From NCBI RefSeq assembly GCF_000380245.2, contig NZ_HG428741.1:2173347-2237346 (forward strand): 64,000 bases of DNA, read 5' to 3'. Origin of the DNA: Bacillus massiliigorillae (lineage in GTDB: Bacteria; Bacillota; Bacilli; Bacillales; DSM-1321). Each line of letters starts with the position of its first letter. The first letter of the stretch is position 1. The notes under the pieces were generated by a model, which worked only from the letters and a program-made list of their open reading frames with translations, was not told where the DNA came from and did not search any database. This document shows positions 16,059 through 25,486 of the stretch, piece by piece. Made by a program: the position numbers and the translations under genes.

Positions 16059-16153
16059 CTCCCGTTTGTGGAATAACAAAAAAGCTGATTTCAATCGCAG
16101 CTCTTAATATTGAAGTAAAGCACCCTTTAATTTAAGTGTATTTATTCACATTT
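16059..16153 (-). repeat. CT-repeat copy, type with GAAGTAAAGCACC
   Basis: CCCGTTTGTGGAATAAC, then AAAAAAGCTG ... CAGCTCTTAATATTG, GAAGTAAAGCACCC, TTTAATTTAAGTG and TTCACA. It lies upstream of the PhzF start, and its left edge touches the PhzF ribosome site. Confidence 0.8.
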
Positions 16154-16404
16154 TTGATCAATTTGATATACATAACAGTAACTTCTTGTTTAAATGACAG
16201 CTTAAAATCTAATCTGTAATGAACCCTCCAGATAAATGCTAATTAAAAGATGTTAATCATAAGGCATTATATTGTTGCTCCAACTCTTTTTCTTTTGTGG
16301 TTTTTCTTCTGTCTAGTAGACTCATACTAAATTAAATATTAAATTACCTTTATTCACCATTTATAATCACCACACTTTAATTTCCATATATAAGCAAATA
16401 AAAT
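16154..16404. other. Gene-free interval
   Basis: AT-rich. I see no open reading frame with a ribosome site and no recognisable remnant here. TTTAAATGACAGC near 16190 may be a scrap of CT-repeat hairpin. Confidence 0.4.
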
Positions 16405-16441
16405 AAGCCGATTACTTGTTTTTTCATCATCGACTTATCTA
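16405..16441 (-). terminator. Terminator of the Bce-type operon
   Basis: Arms AAGCCGAT and ATCGACTT (one G-U pair on the minus strand) with a T-rich tail on the minus strand. It lies 67 bp after the sensor kinase stop. Confidence 0.65.
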
Positions 16442-16507
16442 TTTACTATATTTCAGCACTATTCTATCATCATCTGTCTTTCCAGTTCACTTATAAATAA
16501 GGTGTTA

Positions 16508-17536
16508 CTATTCTATAAAAGGGAAGAAGAAAGATATTTCAAAGCCTTCTTTGTATTCTTCTGAAACTTGAATTTTTATTTGTAGACAATGAGCCACTTG
16601 ACTTACTAAATATAGCCCCATTCCCGTAGACTGTTTTCTTTGTTGCCCAGTATCTCCTGTAAAGCCTTTATCAAATAGAAACGGTAAATCATAAGACTTA
16701 GCTCCTATACCATTATCTCTAATTGTAAGTATTATATTTCCACTTTTCTTATCAATATTAGTGAGCAGTGTTATGAATGGATCGGTTTCTTCGCTATCTC
16801 TGTATTTTATGGAGTTGCTTAAAACCTGTCTTAACACGAATAATAACCCTTTTTTATCGGAAAGTACCTGTACATTTCCTACTTCATTATTAATAGTAAT
16901 TTTTTGCTCCTCTAGTAAGTTTTTATACTCATCGACAGCATCTTTACAGATTTCATTAAGTGACATCTGGGTAAAAAGATAATCTAAGTGCTCTGCTTTT
17001 ACCCTTGCATAATATAGCATTCTTTCAATATCCTCTTGCATTTTAGTCCTTGCATATTCTAATCTCTGATAGGTTGAAGTAGAAATCTCATCCTTTCTGT
17101 TATCAAGAACAAATGTCATTAATGCTAGTGGAGTCTTTATCTCATGTGCCCAAGTTTCTATATACTCTTCATATTCCTGTAGGTTTAATGCTTGCTCTTT
17201 TATTTCCTCATCCTTTTCACGAAGCTTTGCTCCAATTAAATGAATAATCTCTTTTTCTCCACCTGAAAATAAACTAAGACATACTTCTTCTTCATGCAAG
17301 TCTGGATTTTCTATAAAATTTAGGATTGCTTTTTCTTTTCTTTTATCAACCCTATAAAGGATAAAACCAATGAAGCAATATAATAGAATAGAACCAATTA
17401 GCAAGGGTGGTAAAATGTAAGTGAAACTCTGAACATCCATAAGCCATAGAAAAACACCAAGCATACTATTCAAACCCATGATTACAGTTAGCCAAATTTT
17501 ATGTTTTATAAAGATACTAACTAACATTCTAATCAT
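16508..17536 (-). CDS. BceS-type intramembrane-sensing histidine kinase
   Basis: 342 residues. Two N-terminal membrane helices (about 13-32 and 38-60) are joined by only a few residues, so there is no extracellular sensor domain. This is typical of the BceS/LiaS class, which senses through its partner transporter. The H-box is WAHEIKTPLALM (about 129-140), the N-box VLRQVLSNSIKYRD, and the G-boxes are IRDNGIGAKSYDLP and STGMGLYLVSQVA. It overlaps the regulator gene by 8 bp. It should phosphorylate that regulator when the adjacent ABC transporter meets a peptide antibiotic. Confidence 0.9.
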   Translation of the reverse strand: MIRMLVSIFIKHKIWLTVIMGLNSMLGVFLWLMDVQSFTYILPPLLIGSILLYCFIGFILYRVDKRKEKAILNFIENPDLHEEEVCLSLFSGGEKEIIHLIGAKLREKDEEIKEQALNLQEYEEYIETWAHEIKTPLALMTFVLDNRKDEISTSTYQRLEYARTKMQEDIERMLYYARVKAEHLDYLFTQMSLNEICKDAVDEYKNLLEEQKITINNEVGNVQVLSDKKGLLFVLRQVLSNSIKYRDSEETDPFITLLTNIDKKSGNIILTIRDNGIGAKSYDLPFLFDKGFTGDTGQQRKQSTGMGLYLVSQVAHCLQIKIQVSEEYKEGFEISFFFPFIE

Positions 17537-18215
17537 CTTCTTTTTCCTCTTTGGCTACAAGACTATATCCCTTACCTCTTATTGTTATAATTTCATACTT
17601 CATATTTAAACTTTTAATTGTCTTTTTTAATCTTGTCATATTCACCTGTAATGCATTTTCATCAATGTACTCTTTAGTTCCCCAGATTTTCTCAAAGAAT
17701 ATATCTTTTGAAACAATCTCACCTGGATTTAATAAAAGAAGCTCCATTATTTTCCCTTGGTTTTCAGTGAGTACAATGGACTGCTCATTGACATACATTG
17801 TATAAGTCTGCAAATCAAGTTTTACACCTTTTATTTCAACAAAATGATTTCTATCTTCATATCTACGGAGTAGATTAGAAATTCTAGCAATTAGCCTATC
17901 TTTATTGCAAGGTTTTGTTAGATATTCATCTGCTCCTAATCCTAAGGCATGTAGCTCATCCTTCAACTGATCACGGCTAGTCAATATCAATATGGGAGTA
18001 GTGCTTATCACCCTAATTGCTTTGCATATTTCAAAACCAGTTGTTCCCGGTAAATTCACATCTAAAAGCACAAGGTCGGGGGACTCTTTTAAGATTTCTT
18101 CAGCAACGTTATTAAAGTCGGTAATACAATAAGAATCATATCCCTCCTTCTCCAATATATAGACAAGCTCTTCTCTCATAAATAACTCGTCCTCAACTAT
18201 GACAATCTTATTCAT
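17529..18215 (-). CDS. BceR-type response regulator (OmpR family)
   Basis: 228 residues. The receiver domain has the phosphoacceptor in DLVLLDVNLPGTTGFE (Asp about 51), the switch Thr/Ser in PILILTSRD and Lys in LTKPCNKDRL. A winged-helix DNA-binding domain (about 130-225) contains EYIDENALQVNMTRLKKTI and the C-terminal wing IITIRGKGYSLV. It sits between the permease gene (20 bp) and the kinase (8 bp overlap), so all four genes are one operon. It probably activates the ABC transporter genes of the same operon. Confidence 0.92.
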   Translation of the reverse strand: MNKIVIVEDELFMREELVYILEKEGYDSYCITDFNNVAEEILKESPDLVLLDVNLPGTTGFEICKAIRVISTTPILILTSRDQLKDELHALGLGADEYLTKPCNKDRLIARISNLLRRYEDRNHFVEIKGVKLDLQTYTMYVNEQSIVLTENQGKIMELLLLNPGEIVSKDIFFEKIWGTKEYIDENALQVNMTRLKKTIKSLNMKYEIITIRGKGYSLVAKEEKEDD

Positions 18216-18234
18216 TAGAATCCCCTTTTTTTAG

Positions 18235-20289
18235 TTATTCTTCTCTTTTCACATCCATCAATGAATGTATTTGTTTATCACTTATTCGCATTACAGCAAT
18301 AATATAACAAATTTCTACCACAAAAAGCACTAATACGATAGGTACTGCAATTATCATTAATGTATCAACATTTGATTTCATCTCTGATGTGGCGACTCCT
18401 GAAAATAATGCCCTAATCCCAAATATACTTCCTATTACTGCAACTAATATCGGAAAAGAAAAATACCATTTTATCTGATTTCTAGCTGATTTACATAAAT
18501 CCTTATAACTACAGCCAAGTCGAATTATAGTCTGATAGCGTCTCTTTGTCTTTTGCTGCTGCATTAAAAATTGAACTCCTATAAATGTATTAGCAATAAT
18601 TAAGAAAATAATTGCAAGGTAAATCGTTGTGTAACTAGCTGCCACTGTATAGAATAACTGTCTACCCATATTCTGTAGATAACTTTCATACTTTATGTCT
18701 GTCTTATTAAGTAATTCATTTACCTGTCTAATTCCCTGCATTAATCCATTCTTTTTCACAAAATCATCTTTTAATGTTGCATTCCAAAAATGATCCTCAG
18801 GTTCCAAATATGCAATACGATCAAATACATTATCTGAAACAATTACTGCATAATTAATATTTATAGAACGGTCAGTGACAATCTTATCTTGGTAAAGTTG
18901 TTCTACAAGCTCATATTCTTCATTTTCAATTTTTATCATTACATTTTTCTTTAGTGAACTTCTCAATAACTCTGCTGAGTTCCCATAGGAAAAATCTATC
19001 CCATTAAATAAAGCTGCTTGATTCTCGCCAAGCTTAATTGTATCCTTTCCTGCCAATTTTAGAATGTTATTGTATCCCGATAAAGAAATTAAATAGGGAT
19101 CGTCAAAAGACTGAAGATTGTTTAATAATATATCCTTGTCCTGAGAATCTTTCTGTTCCGCCACAGCTTCTATTAAATTTCCTGCTAAAAAGCTACTTTC
19201 CTCATTATAATCTTTTAATCTACCTAGCTTGACATCAAATATTTCATTTATATAATCATTTAGTTGTGACTTATCTAATTCTGATTTTATATGCTGCTCA
19301 TCACCTTGAAATGTATAATGCAACACGTGTTGATCTTTTGAACTTGAGTTAAAACTTACTGCAACACCATAACCAAAGAAACACAATGCCATTAAAACCA
19401 ATAATGATGAAATTGCAAGAGAAGTTGATTTTAGAAATACATTTTCTTGTAACTGCCTAAAAGTAAATACTTCTAAACCATTTTTTTTATTTCTATTTTT
19501 AAGAATGATTTCAAATAGTATTCCAATACCATGAAATAGAAGAAACGTACCACATAGCCCTAAAATAACTGTAATTCCCATAATCTCAATAGAAGTCCAT
19601 GCAACTCCTACAATTGCTAATCCATAAGCTATTGATAATAAAATAACGCCTAGTAATAGCTTTATTACTATAAACATTCTATTGTGAACCTTATGTTTTT
19701 TATCTTGAGATTCTGATAGTAATTGCATTATTTCTTTTTTTGCAGTATTTCCACTTAATATTAATAGAGCTGTTAATCTAATAAGAAAATAACCAACTAT
19801 TGTCCATAATACTGCCCAAATGGAAAATGAAAAATTATGTCCTATAATACCAAGCCCAACAACTTTAGCTGTAATCATGCTAATCATCTCTGATATAAAA
19901 ATAGCAATTGGAATTCCAATAACGAGTGATATTATACTATTCCATATCTCTTCTACTAAAAGCATAGAAAATAATCTACTACGGCGCATTCCAAGCATCA
20001 AATACATTCCAAGTTCATGACTTCTTCTCTCAAGCTGATACTTTCCAGCGAAGTATACTAAAAAAAATAATATAAATAAAGAACCTGCATATAGTGCAGG
20101 AGTTAGTAATAACAAACGGTTCACTGCATCACTTTCCATTGTTTTCAAAAATATGATTACATCTTGATTTTCCAATGACAAAATGATATAAAATGCTATT
20201 ATTGACACAATCAAGGATACAAAAAACAGCCCGTTTTCTTGTCTATTTCGTTTGCTGTTTTTCATAACTAAATTAAAGAACATTTGCAC
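18235..20289 (-). CDS. BceB-type ABC transporter permease (FtsX-like)
   Basis: 684 residues with ten predicted membrane helices and one large extracytoplasmic domain (about residues 310-540) between helices 7 and 8. This is the layout of BceB/VraG permeases that remove peptide antibiotics from lipid carriers. The N-terminal FtsX-like block includes YAGKYQLERRSHELGMYLML and GMRRSRLFSMLLVEEIWNS. The C-terminal one includes FLMQQQKTKRRYQTIIRLGC. The start overlaps the ATPase gene by 17 bp. It is expected to form a sensory complex with the kinase encoded downstream. Confidence 0.92.
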   Translation of the reverse strand: MQMFFNLVMKNSKRNRQENGLFFVSLIVSIIAFYIILSLENQDVIIFLKTMESDAVNRLLLLTPALYAGSLFILFFLVYFAGKYQLERRSHELGMYLMLGMRRSRLFSMLLVEEIWNSIISLVIGIPIAIFISEMISMITAKVVGLGIIGHNFSFSIWAVLWTIVGYFLIRLTALLILSGNTAKKEIMQLLSESQDKKHKVHNRMFIVIKLLLGVILLSIAYGLAIVGVAWTSIEIMGITVILGLCGTFLLFHGIGILFEIILKNRNKKNGLEVFTFRQLQENVFLKSTSLAISSLLVLMALCFFGYGVAVSFNSSSKDQHVLHYTFQGDEQHIKSELDKSQLNDYINEIFDVKLGRLKDYNEESSFLAGNLIEAVAEQKDSQDKDILLNNLQSFDDPYLISLSGYNNILKLAGKDTIKLGENQAALFNGIDFSYGNSAELLRSSLKKNVMIKIENEEYELVEQLYQDKIVTDRSININYAVIVSDNVFDRIAYLEPEDHFWNATLKDDFVKKNGLMQGIRQVNELLNKTDIKYESYLQNMGRQLFYTVAASYTTIYLAIIFLIIANTFIGVQFLMQQQKTKRRYQTIIRLGCSYKDLCKSARNQIKWYFSFPILVAVIGSIFGIRALFSGVATSEMKSNVDTLMIIAVPIVLVLFVVEICYIIAVMRISDKQIHSLMDVKREE

Positions 20290-21049
20290 TTCCCCCTCCC
20301 AATTGTGCCATTACCGAAATAATTCTCTCATAAAAGGCTTGTTGAGTTTCTTCAGGAACTCTTTTTCTAAGCTCATGAAAAACGACTCCATCTTGAATGA
20401 ATAAAATTCGTGAACAGTAACTTGCTGCATTTGGATCATGGGTAACCATTAATATAGTTGCCTTCTGCTCTTCATTTAATCCCGAAAGCTTTTTCATTAA
20501 TAACTTTGCATTCTTTGAATCCAAGGCTCCAGTTGGCTCATCTGCAAGAACTATTTCTGGATTCAGAATTAATGCTCTAGCAGCTGCTACACGCTGTTTT
20601 TGTCCTCCAGACATTTCTGATGGAAACTTCATCATTACATCTTCAATCTCTAGATATTTTACAAGTTCATTAATTCTTTTTTCATCTTCTTTTCCCATCA
20701 GATTATGAATTGCAATAGGTAACATGATGTTTTCCCTAGCATTCAAGTTATCAATCAACTCAAAATTTTGGAATAAGTATCCTATACGATTCCCTCTGTA
20801 ATCAGCCAATTTCTTGCCTTTAAAACGACATATATCTTCACTCTTTAAAAGGATTTTCCCCTCTGTTGGAGAAGTTGTTGTTGCAATACAATTTAGTAAT
20901 GTTGTTTTTCCAGAACCACTACTTCCCATAATACCAACAAATTCTCCATCCACGATTTGAAAGCTAATGCCATCGATAGCCTTTGTCACATTATCCTTCT
21001 TCCCATAATACTTACATAGAGATTGTACTTCTAATATCTTCTCAATCAT
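20273..21049 (-). CDS. BceA-type ABC transporter ATPase
   Basis: 258 residues. Walker A is GIMGSSGSGKTTLLNCI (about 37-53), the Q-loop YLFQNFELIDNL, the signature MSGGQKQRVAAARAL, Walker B IVLADEPTGALDSK and the switch histidine VTHDPNAASYC. It belongs to the MacB/BceA group that works with FtsX-like permeases. It is the first gene of the four-gene operon ATPase-permease-regulator-kinase. The upstream 140 bp should hold the regulator-dependent promoter; I see no unambiguous site. Confidence 0.93.
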   Translation of the reverse strand: MIEKILEVQSLCKYYGKKDNVTKAIDGISFQIVDGEFVGIMGSSGSGKTTLLNCIATTTSPTEGKILLKSEDICRFKGKKLADYRGNRIGYLFQNFELIDNLNARENIMLPIAIHNLMGKEDEKRINELVKYLEIEDVMMKFPSEMSGGQKQRVAAARALILNPEIVLADEPTGALDSKNAKLLMKKLSGLNEEQKATILMVTHDPNAASYCSRILFIQDGVVFHELRKRVPEETQQAFYERIISVMAQLGGGSANVL

Positions 21050-21188
21050 TATTTATTTCCTCCCTTTCAAAAACTATCATTTCCTAGTAACTAAACTTAC
21101 ATCTATCATATAATTGCATTCAGTATACCAATCAATATGAGCATAAAATACTTACACTTTATGAAAGGTTTATATCTTTATGACCAAA

Positions 21189-21218
21189 ATAAGTCAATGA
21201 CACATCTGTATCATTGAC
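21189..21218. terminator. Hairpin upstream of the Bce-type operon
   Basis: Perfect arms AAGTCAATGA and TCATTGACTT around a 10-base loop. The sequence resembles the terminator at the other end of the operon (both end in GACTTATCTATT). It may be a terminator left from a lost neighbour. Confidence 0.5.
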
Positions 21219-21616
21219 TTATCTATTACTTCCATTATTGCTTTGTGTGATAAGCTTATTAGAATTCTATTTGACATCGGAAAAAAAGTTTGAATTTCTG
21301 GAAGAAAACAAGTCCCTCATTTGGAAGATTATCAGAAGGTAAACGCAGTCACTTAACCCTTGTTTTGATAGGATTGAAAAGTTGAAATGGTATTAATGGT
21401 TATTGGACAACTAAAGTATGGATTAGTCAGTCAATCAACTAAATTTCGGGCATGGACCCTGTGTGGTAGTACAACTGACATTCACCTCATGAAAAGGCTG
21501 GACGAAGAAATGACTTTGTGAGATGTGGAAGGGTTGACCTTCATGAGACATGTGAACATCCAGCAGTTTACGGGAACTATCTTGCTCCTTTTCTGGTACA
21601 AATTTCACATATTCAT
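21219..21616. other. Interval without a supported gene
   Basis: Short frames exist on both strands, but none has a ribosome site, a family match or normal composition. It is probably decayed DNA of unknown origin. Confidence 0.4.
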
Positions 21617-21663
21617 GTGGCACTAACCTGCCCCTTTAGCAGCATAAGGAAAAGAATAAGCAT
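21617..21663 (-). repeat. CT-repeat copy, left half
   Basis: TGGCACTAACCTGCCCC, TTTAGCAGCATAAGG and AAAAGAATAAG; it breaks off inside the hairpin. The stretch 21664-22257 has no gene that I can support. It includes a CACCAG ... CTGGTG hairpin near 22045-22075 that looks like a terminator stem. Confidence 0.65.
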
Positions 21664-22257
21664 TTTTACTCTTTTGTTTCCCAATTGCTCACACAAAATT
21701 CGGATTAGCATATGATGAAAAGGCATCAACCTTTCTTTCGATAGTTTTACATTCTTTTATCAGCACAAAAAGTGTGCTAATTTTTTAGTAATTATCAATT
21801 AAATAAAGTGAATATTATTAACAAGATTGGATAAAGTAGTAATGTCCTATTCATTTCCATAGCTGTACTTTATTTGAACTTATAATAGGACATCGCCTAT
21901 AGTAAGATGTTTCTTTGCATGGTTAGACAGAGAAGCATCTTATTTTATTTGTCAACCAGTGCTAGTGATAATTTTTGTGTTTAAAATCAACAAAACGCTG
22001 ATTTTAACATATATATAACGAAGGGTTTCTGATCTAGTCACTCGAACACCAGTATCGCCCTAATGCTGGTGTTCTTGTACATAATCACTATTTCTTTCAG
22101 CAAATATCTCATTGATATTCCCATTGAAAGAAGACTCTAATAATCCTATCCTACTACCGTACCAACCACGAAACTTAATTTCTCTCAAGCTGAAAACCTC
22201 CCAAATATGGTAATATATTGATATTAATAAGAATTTGAAACAAGGAGTGCTTTACCC

Positions 22258-22434
22258 ATGAAAAGAAAAAAATATTGGATATTAAAAGGCATTACTTTAC
22301 TAGTCGGTATTTTAATAATCTGGCTTTTTCCAACCATCAATTCATGGGTTTTGTTTGGTGTATTTTCTATTTATTGGATTTTACACTTATCTTTTTATAT
22401 TAGTGATGAGAAACAGAAGGAAAAAGGTAGTTAA
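22258..22434 (+). CDS. Small two-helix membrane protein
   Basis: 58 residues, starting MKRKKYWILKGITLLVGILI. Two hydrophobic segments (about 8-22 and 27-47, the second around SWVLFGVFSIYWILHLSFYI) follow a basic N-terminus, and a charged tail SDEKQKEKGS ends the chain. AAGGAG lies 12 bases before the ATG. The size and pattern match many single-gene small membrane proteins of Bacillales. No family is recognised. Confidence 0.5.
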   Translation: MKRKKYWILKGITLLVGILIIWLFPTINSWVLFGVFSIYWILHLSFYISDEKQKEKGS

Positions 22435-22578
22435 CTGCCTCAACCTTTTGTTTCCTAATAATTGCTCTACGACCCAGATATCATTTTTTTAAATATAATT
22501 CATATCATTAGACTCTCCTTCACATAAAATGCTACAGTGAATTATCAAATCATTAATGTAATAAAGGAAGTAACAACT

Positions 22579-22824
22579 ATGAAAGTAGCAGCCACTATTG
22601 GAATAATATTCGGTATTATTCTTATCATTTCAAGCACAATTTTTGATAAAAAAGCCAAGAAGTACAAAAACAAAGCAGATACTCAATCGATCCTTGATGC
22701 AAAATTATCACGGGTTGATGAACAACACAGTCGAAAATTCATTTATAATAATGTTTATAGTTATTTTCTTCTAATCATCGGTGTGATGATTATTAGTGGT
22801 TGCCTCGGAATCTTAACTAGATAG
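22579..22824 (+). CDS. Small membrane protein with two helices
   Basis: 81 residues from the ATG behind AAAGGAAG. An upstream in-frame ATG at 22537 has no ribosome site. Helix 1 (about 3-21, ATIGIIFGIILIISSTIF) and helix 2 (about 58-78, SYFLLIIGVMIISGCLGIL) flank a basic cytoplasmic or external loop rich in K and D. No family is recognised. The gene ends in a strong terminator. Confidence 0.6.
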   Translation: MKVAATIGIIFGIILIISSTIFDKKAKKYKNKADTQSILDAKLSRVDEQHSRKFIYNNVYSYFLLIIGVMIISGCLGILTR

Positions 22825-22828
22825 TTAA

Positions 22829-22863
22829 TGAAAAGCCTAATTTGTAAAATTAGAGCTTTTTTC
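22829..22863 (+). terminator. Terminator of the small membrane protein gene
   Basis: Arms AAAAGCCTAATTT and AAAATTAGAGCTTTT with T-run, directly after the stop codon. Confidence 0.85.
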
Positions 22864-22956
22864 TTTTGTTGTGAAAAGTATATATTTATCACATACAATC
22901 TTCGAACTATGAAACTAAGTAATTCTTTTGTATATTAATTTTCATCTTTTCTTATT

Positions 22957-23061
22957 GATTTAACCTGCCCCGATAGCTGCATAAGAAAAAGTCCATCAAA
23001 TGATAGCCTGGCTCTTCTACGAATGCACCTGTTATTTTAAGACCATTATTTCACAAAACTT
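22957..23061 (-). repeat. CT-repeat copy
   Basis: CTTATTGATTTAACCTGCC, CCGATAGCTGCATAAG, hairpin TCCATC-AAA-TGATAG, TCTTCTACGAATGCACCTG, GTTATTTTAAG and TTCACAA. There is no intact minus-strand gene on its right. Confidence 0.85.
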
Positions 23062-23142
23062 AGTGACCTAATTGCCATTAGCATAAAAAAGTTCAAACCC
23101 ATCCATATTTCTAGAGATAAGTTTGAGACCTATGAAAGTACT

Positions 23143-23208
23143 CGGACCGATAGTTCCATAACAATAAGAGCCGACTTATATCAGCTCTTATTCTTAGCTA
23201 TTTTCTAC
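23143..23208 (-). repeat. CT-repeat copy, partial
   Basis: CCGATAGTTCCATAAC, then hairpin AATAAGAGC ... GCTCTTATT and CTTAGCTATTTTC. This copy lies closest to the 3' end of the second efflux module (stop at 23339). Confidence 0.7.
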
Positions 23209-23338
23209 TTACGGTGAATATATTACATTATCCACTTCTCTCAATACTTTGTAATAAAATTATGTTTTGTGGGATAAAAGTTATTCAAAGGAAATACAAT
23301 GAAAAAATGATATAGTATTTCAAAACTTAAATATTAAT

Positions 23339-23989
23339 CTATAATTCAAGCATTGGATTCTCAAAAATTTGTATTTTACCTTGCTCCAACTTCAACACTA
23401 CGTCCGCTTGCTTTGCTAAAGAATGAGAGTGCGTAACAATAATCACGCATCTTAAAAATTCATGAGCAGTTTCTTTTAGAATATTGCCTATTTCTTCAGC
23501 CGTATTTTCATCCAAATTACCAGTCGGTTCATCAGCTAGTATTATTTTTGCATCGGATGCTAAAGCACGGGCAATCGCAACACGTTGCTGCTGACCTCCT
23601 GAAAGTTTTAGCACATTACGCTTAGCTTCTTCTTTAGTTAAACCTAAACGTTCTAGAATTGGTAAAGGTGATGCATTTGAAGTTAGAGTAACATTTTCAG
23701 CTGGTGTCATATAGTCTATTAAGTTGTAGCTTTGAAAGATAAAAGCCACGTTATGCTTTCGATGATAAGCAAGTCCTTTTTGAGAAATATCTTCACCATT
23801 GAAGAAGATTTCACCGTTGTTAGGAGAATCCAAACCTCCTAATAAAGATAATAATGTTGTCTTTCCACATCCAGATGGTCCAAGAATGGCGTACATTTTT
23901 CCAGTTTTAAAATTCACATTTATATTTTCAAATACAGTAGTTGTATTGTTATACGCGTAGCTAAGATTACTAGTTTCTAAAATACTCAT
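23339..23989 (-). CDS. MacB/LolD-type ABC transporter ATPase
   Basis: 216 residues. Walker A is GPSGCGKTTLLSLLGGLD (about 38-55), the Q-loop FIFQSYNLIDYM, the signature LSGGQQQRVAIARAL, Walker B IILADEPTGNLDENT and the switch VTHSHSLAKQAD. It is the third gene of an operon behind two FtsX-like permeases (18 bp gap). GGAGGGGAATATAC precedes the ATG. It should energise the two permeases, probably against a peptide antibiotic or for peptide export. Confidence 0.92.
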   Translation of the reverse strand: MSILETSNLSYAYNNTTTVFENINVNFKTGKMYAILGPSGCGKTTLLSLLGGLDSPNNGEIFFNGEDISQKGLAYHRKHNVAFIFQSYNLIDYMTPAENVTLTSNASPLPILERLGLTKEEAKRNVLKLSGGQQQRVAIARALASDAKIILADEPTGNLDENTAEEIGNILKETAHEFLRCVIIVTHSHSLAKQADVVLKLEQGKIQIFENPMLEL

Positions 23990-24007
23990 TGTATATTCCC
24001 CTCCAAA

Positions 24008-25468
24008 TTAGCTCATTTTGCTCATAATTTCTTTTGGTTTTAAACGTAGAACTGGAATACTTGAAATACCAACTGCAAAGACTGCAATCAATGTTCCAAA
24101 GCTATAAACTAACAGTAAATTACTAGGTGACACTTGTATTTTCAATTCTGTGATTTTCGGAGCGCTAAAAGTCGGTTCAAAATCATCTGGATCACCAGTC
24201 GGTATTTCATTCTGGTTATTATCCTTTGTTCCACTCACTTCCATTTGAGAATTTGTCTGTTGAACTATTTTATTGCCAATACCTTGGGCAATCATTTGGC
24301 TAGAAAAGAATGACACCCCAAATGCAAACACGGCAACAATCACTATTTCCACTATATGCTGTAGTACGATTTTCTTTTTACTAATGCCTATTGATAGCAA
24401 TATACCCGTTTCATGTATACGACTCTTCATCCACATTGTCAGAATTAACGTTAGAATTGCCATTCCAATAACGATAATGATGCCAATCAAGGTTGTTAGT
24501 AAACTATCCATATTTTTCAAAGAACTGGCAACCTTTTGATAGTCTCCATCTCCAGGTTCTATTGAGTAATATTTCCAATTAATATTATTGTTATTTTTTA
24601 GCTTCTTCATAATTTCTTTCATTTTAGCTGGGTCGTTTACGCGGAAATATACGCGATCATATCCAGCTGCATTCCAATGCTTCATTGTGAAATCTTCCAT
24701 GAGCTTTGAATTTATAAAAATACGATTTTCAAGACGATAGGCAGGACTCCATTTCATAGCGTTTTCTTGCTGTTTAACCTGCGCAAAGATACCAGTTACT
24801 TTCAGCTTTAAAGATCCTTTTTTAAGATTTGGATCATATGATTTAGGTCCTATAGCAAGTACTATTTCATCCCCTATTTTCAATCCGTTCAGGTCAGCTA
24901 ACTCTTTACTAATAAGTGCTCCATGCAACTTATCTTCAACCGATTTGCTCCCCTCCAACATTTTCAAAACATCGTTTCGAAACAAAGTAATTCCTTGCGT
25001 TCCTGCCTGTGCTTCAGCCATTACGCTATGGTCATATTCGGGATTATTCTTGAATATTTCGCTCCCTCCAATTACCTTCAAGCCTTGACCATTCAGAGTT
25101 TTCAAATCAGGAAACATCTGGTTCCTTGCACTATAATCGTCAATACCATTCGTATTCATTACTTCTTTAATTACATCGTCATTTAATGGGTCACCATCAT
25201 ATACATACGATTCCATCTTCCCGCTTCCTTTTTCATCATTCGTAGTGATGTCTTCTAATTTCTTCATATTATCTGGGATTAACGCAGGTTTCATAATAAA
25301 TATGCCCCCCAAAGATTGTCGCAAGTTGAGAGCTGCAGTATCAGATGCTTCACGTATTGAAAGCCCTGTCAGTACCAAAGTGGAGATTGCCAGCAATATC
25401 AAGAAAAGAATCAAGGTTTTGCCCAGCTTTCTGCTGATATATAAATAAGCTCTTTTACATATATTCAT
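24008..25468 (-). CDS. FtsX-like ABC permease, tandem paralogue 2
   Basis: 486 residues. The N-terminal membrane helix (about 15-37) is followed by a large extracytoplasmic domain (about 38-320), then three helices forming the FtsX domain with TGILLSIGISKKKIVLQHIV and the end LRLKPKEIMSKMS. The N-terminus closely parallels the preceding gene: both have SDTAALNLRQSLGG or SDIAALNLRQSLGG after the first helix, so the two are tandem duplicates. The likely role is one half of a MacB-like heterodimeric transporter with the ATPase at 23339. Confidence 0.88.
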   Translation of the reverse strand: MNICKRAYLYISRKLGKTLILFLILLAISTLVLTGLSIREASDTAALNLRQSLGGIFIMKPALIPDNMKKLEDITTNDEKGSGKMESYVYDGDPLNDDVIKEVMNTNGIDDYSARNQMFPDLKTLNGQGLKVIGGSEIFKNNPEYDHSVMAEAQAGTQGITLFRNDVLKMLEGSKSVEDKLHGALISKELADLNGLKIGDEIVLAIGPKSYDPNLKKGSLKLKVTGIFAQVKQQENAMKWSPAYRLENRIFINSKLMEDFTMKHWNAAGYDRVYFRVNDPAKMKEIMKKLKNNNNINWKYYSIEPGDGDYQKVASSLKNMDSLLTTLIGIIIVIGMAILTLILTMWMKSRIHETGILLSIGISKKKIVLQHIVEIVIVAVFAFGVSFFSSQMIAQGIGNKIVQQTNSQMEVSGTKDNNQNEIPTGDPDDFEPTFSAPKITELKIQVSPSNLLLVYSFGTLIAVFAVGISSIPVLRLKPKEIMSKMS

Positions 25469-25486
25469 ATTTGTTAACTCCCTCTC

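Noticed and set aside
16405..21218. Similar hairpins on both sides of the Bce-type operon as ends of a mobile element
   Set aside because: Both look like ordinary terminators. The shared GACTTATCTATT is too short, and no target duplication or recombinase is seen.
21435..21715. Possible small genes in the interval 5' of 21.7 kb on both strands
   Set aside because: No ribosome site, no family resemblance and odd composition; overlapping frames on both strands suggest chance.
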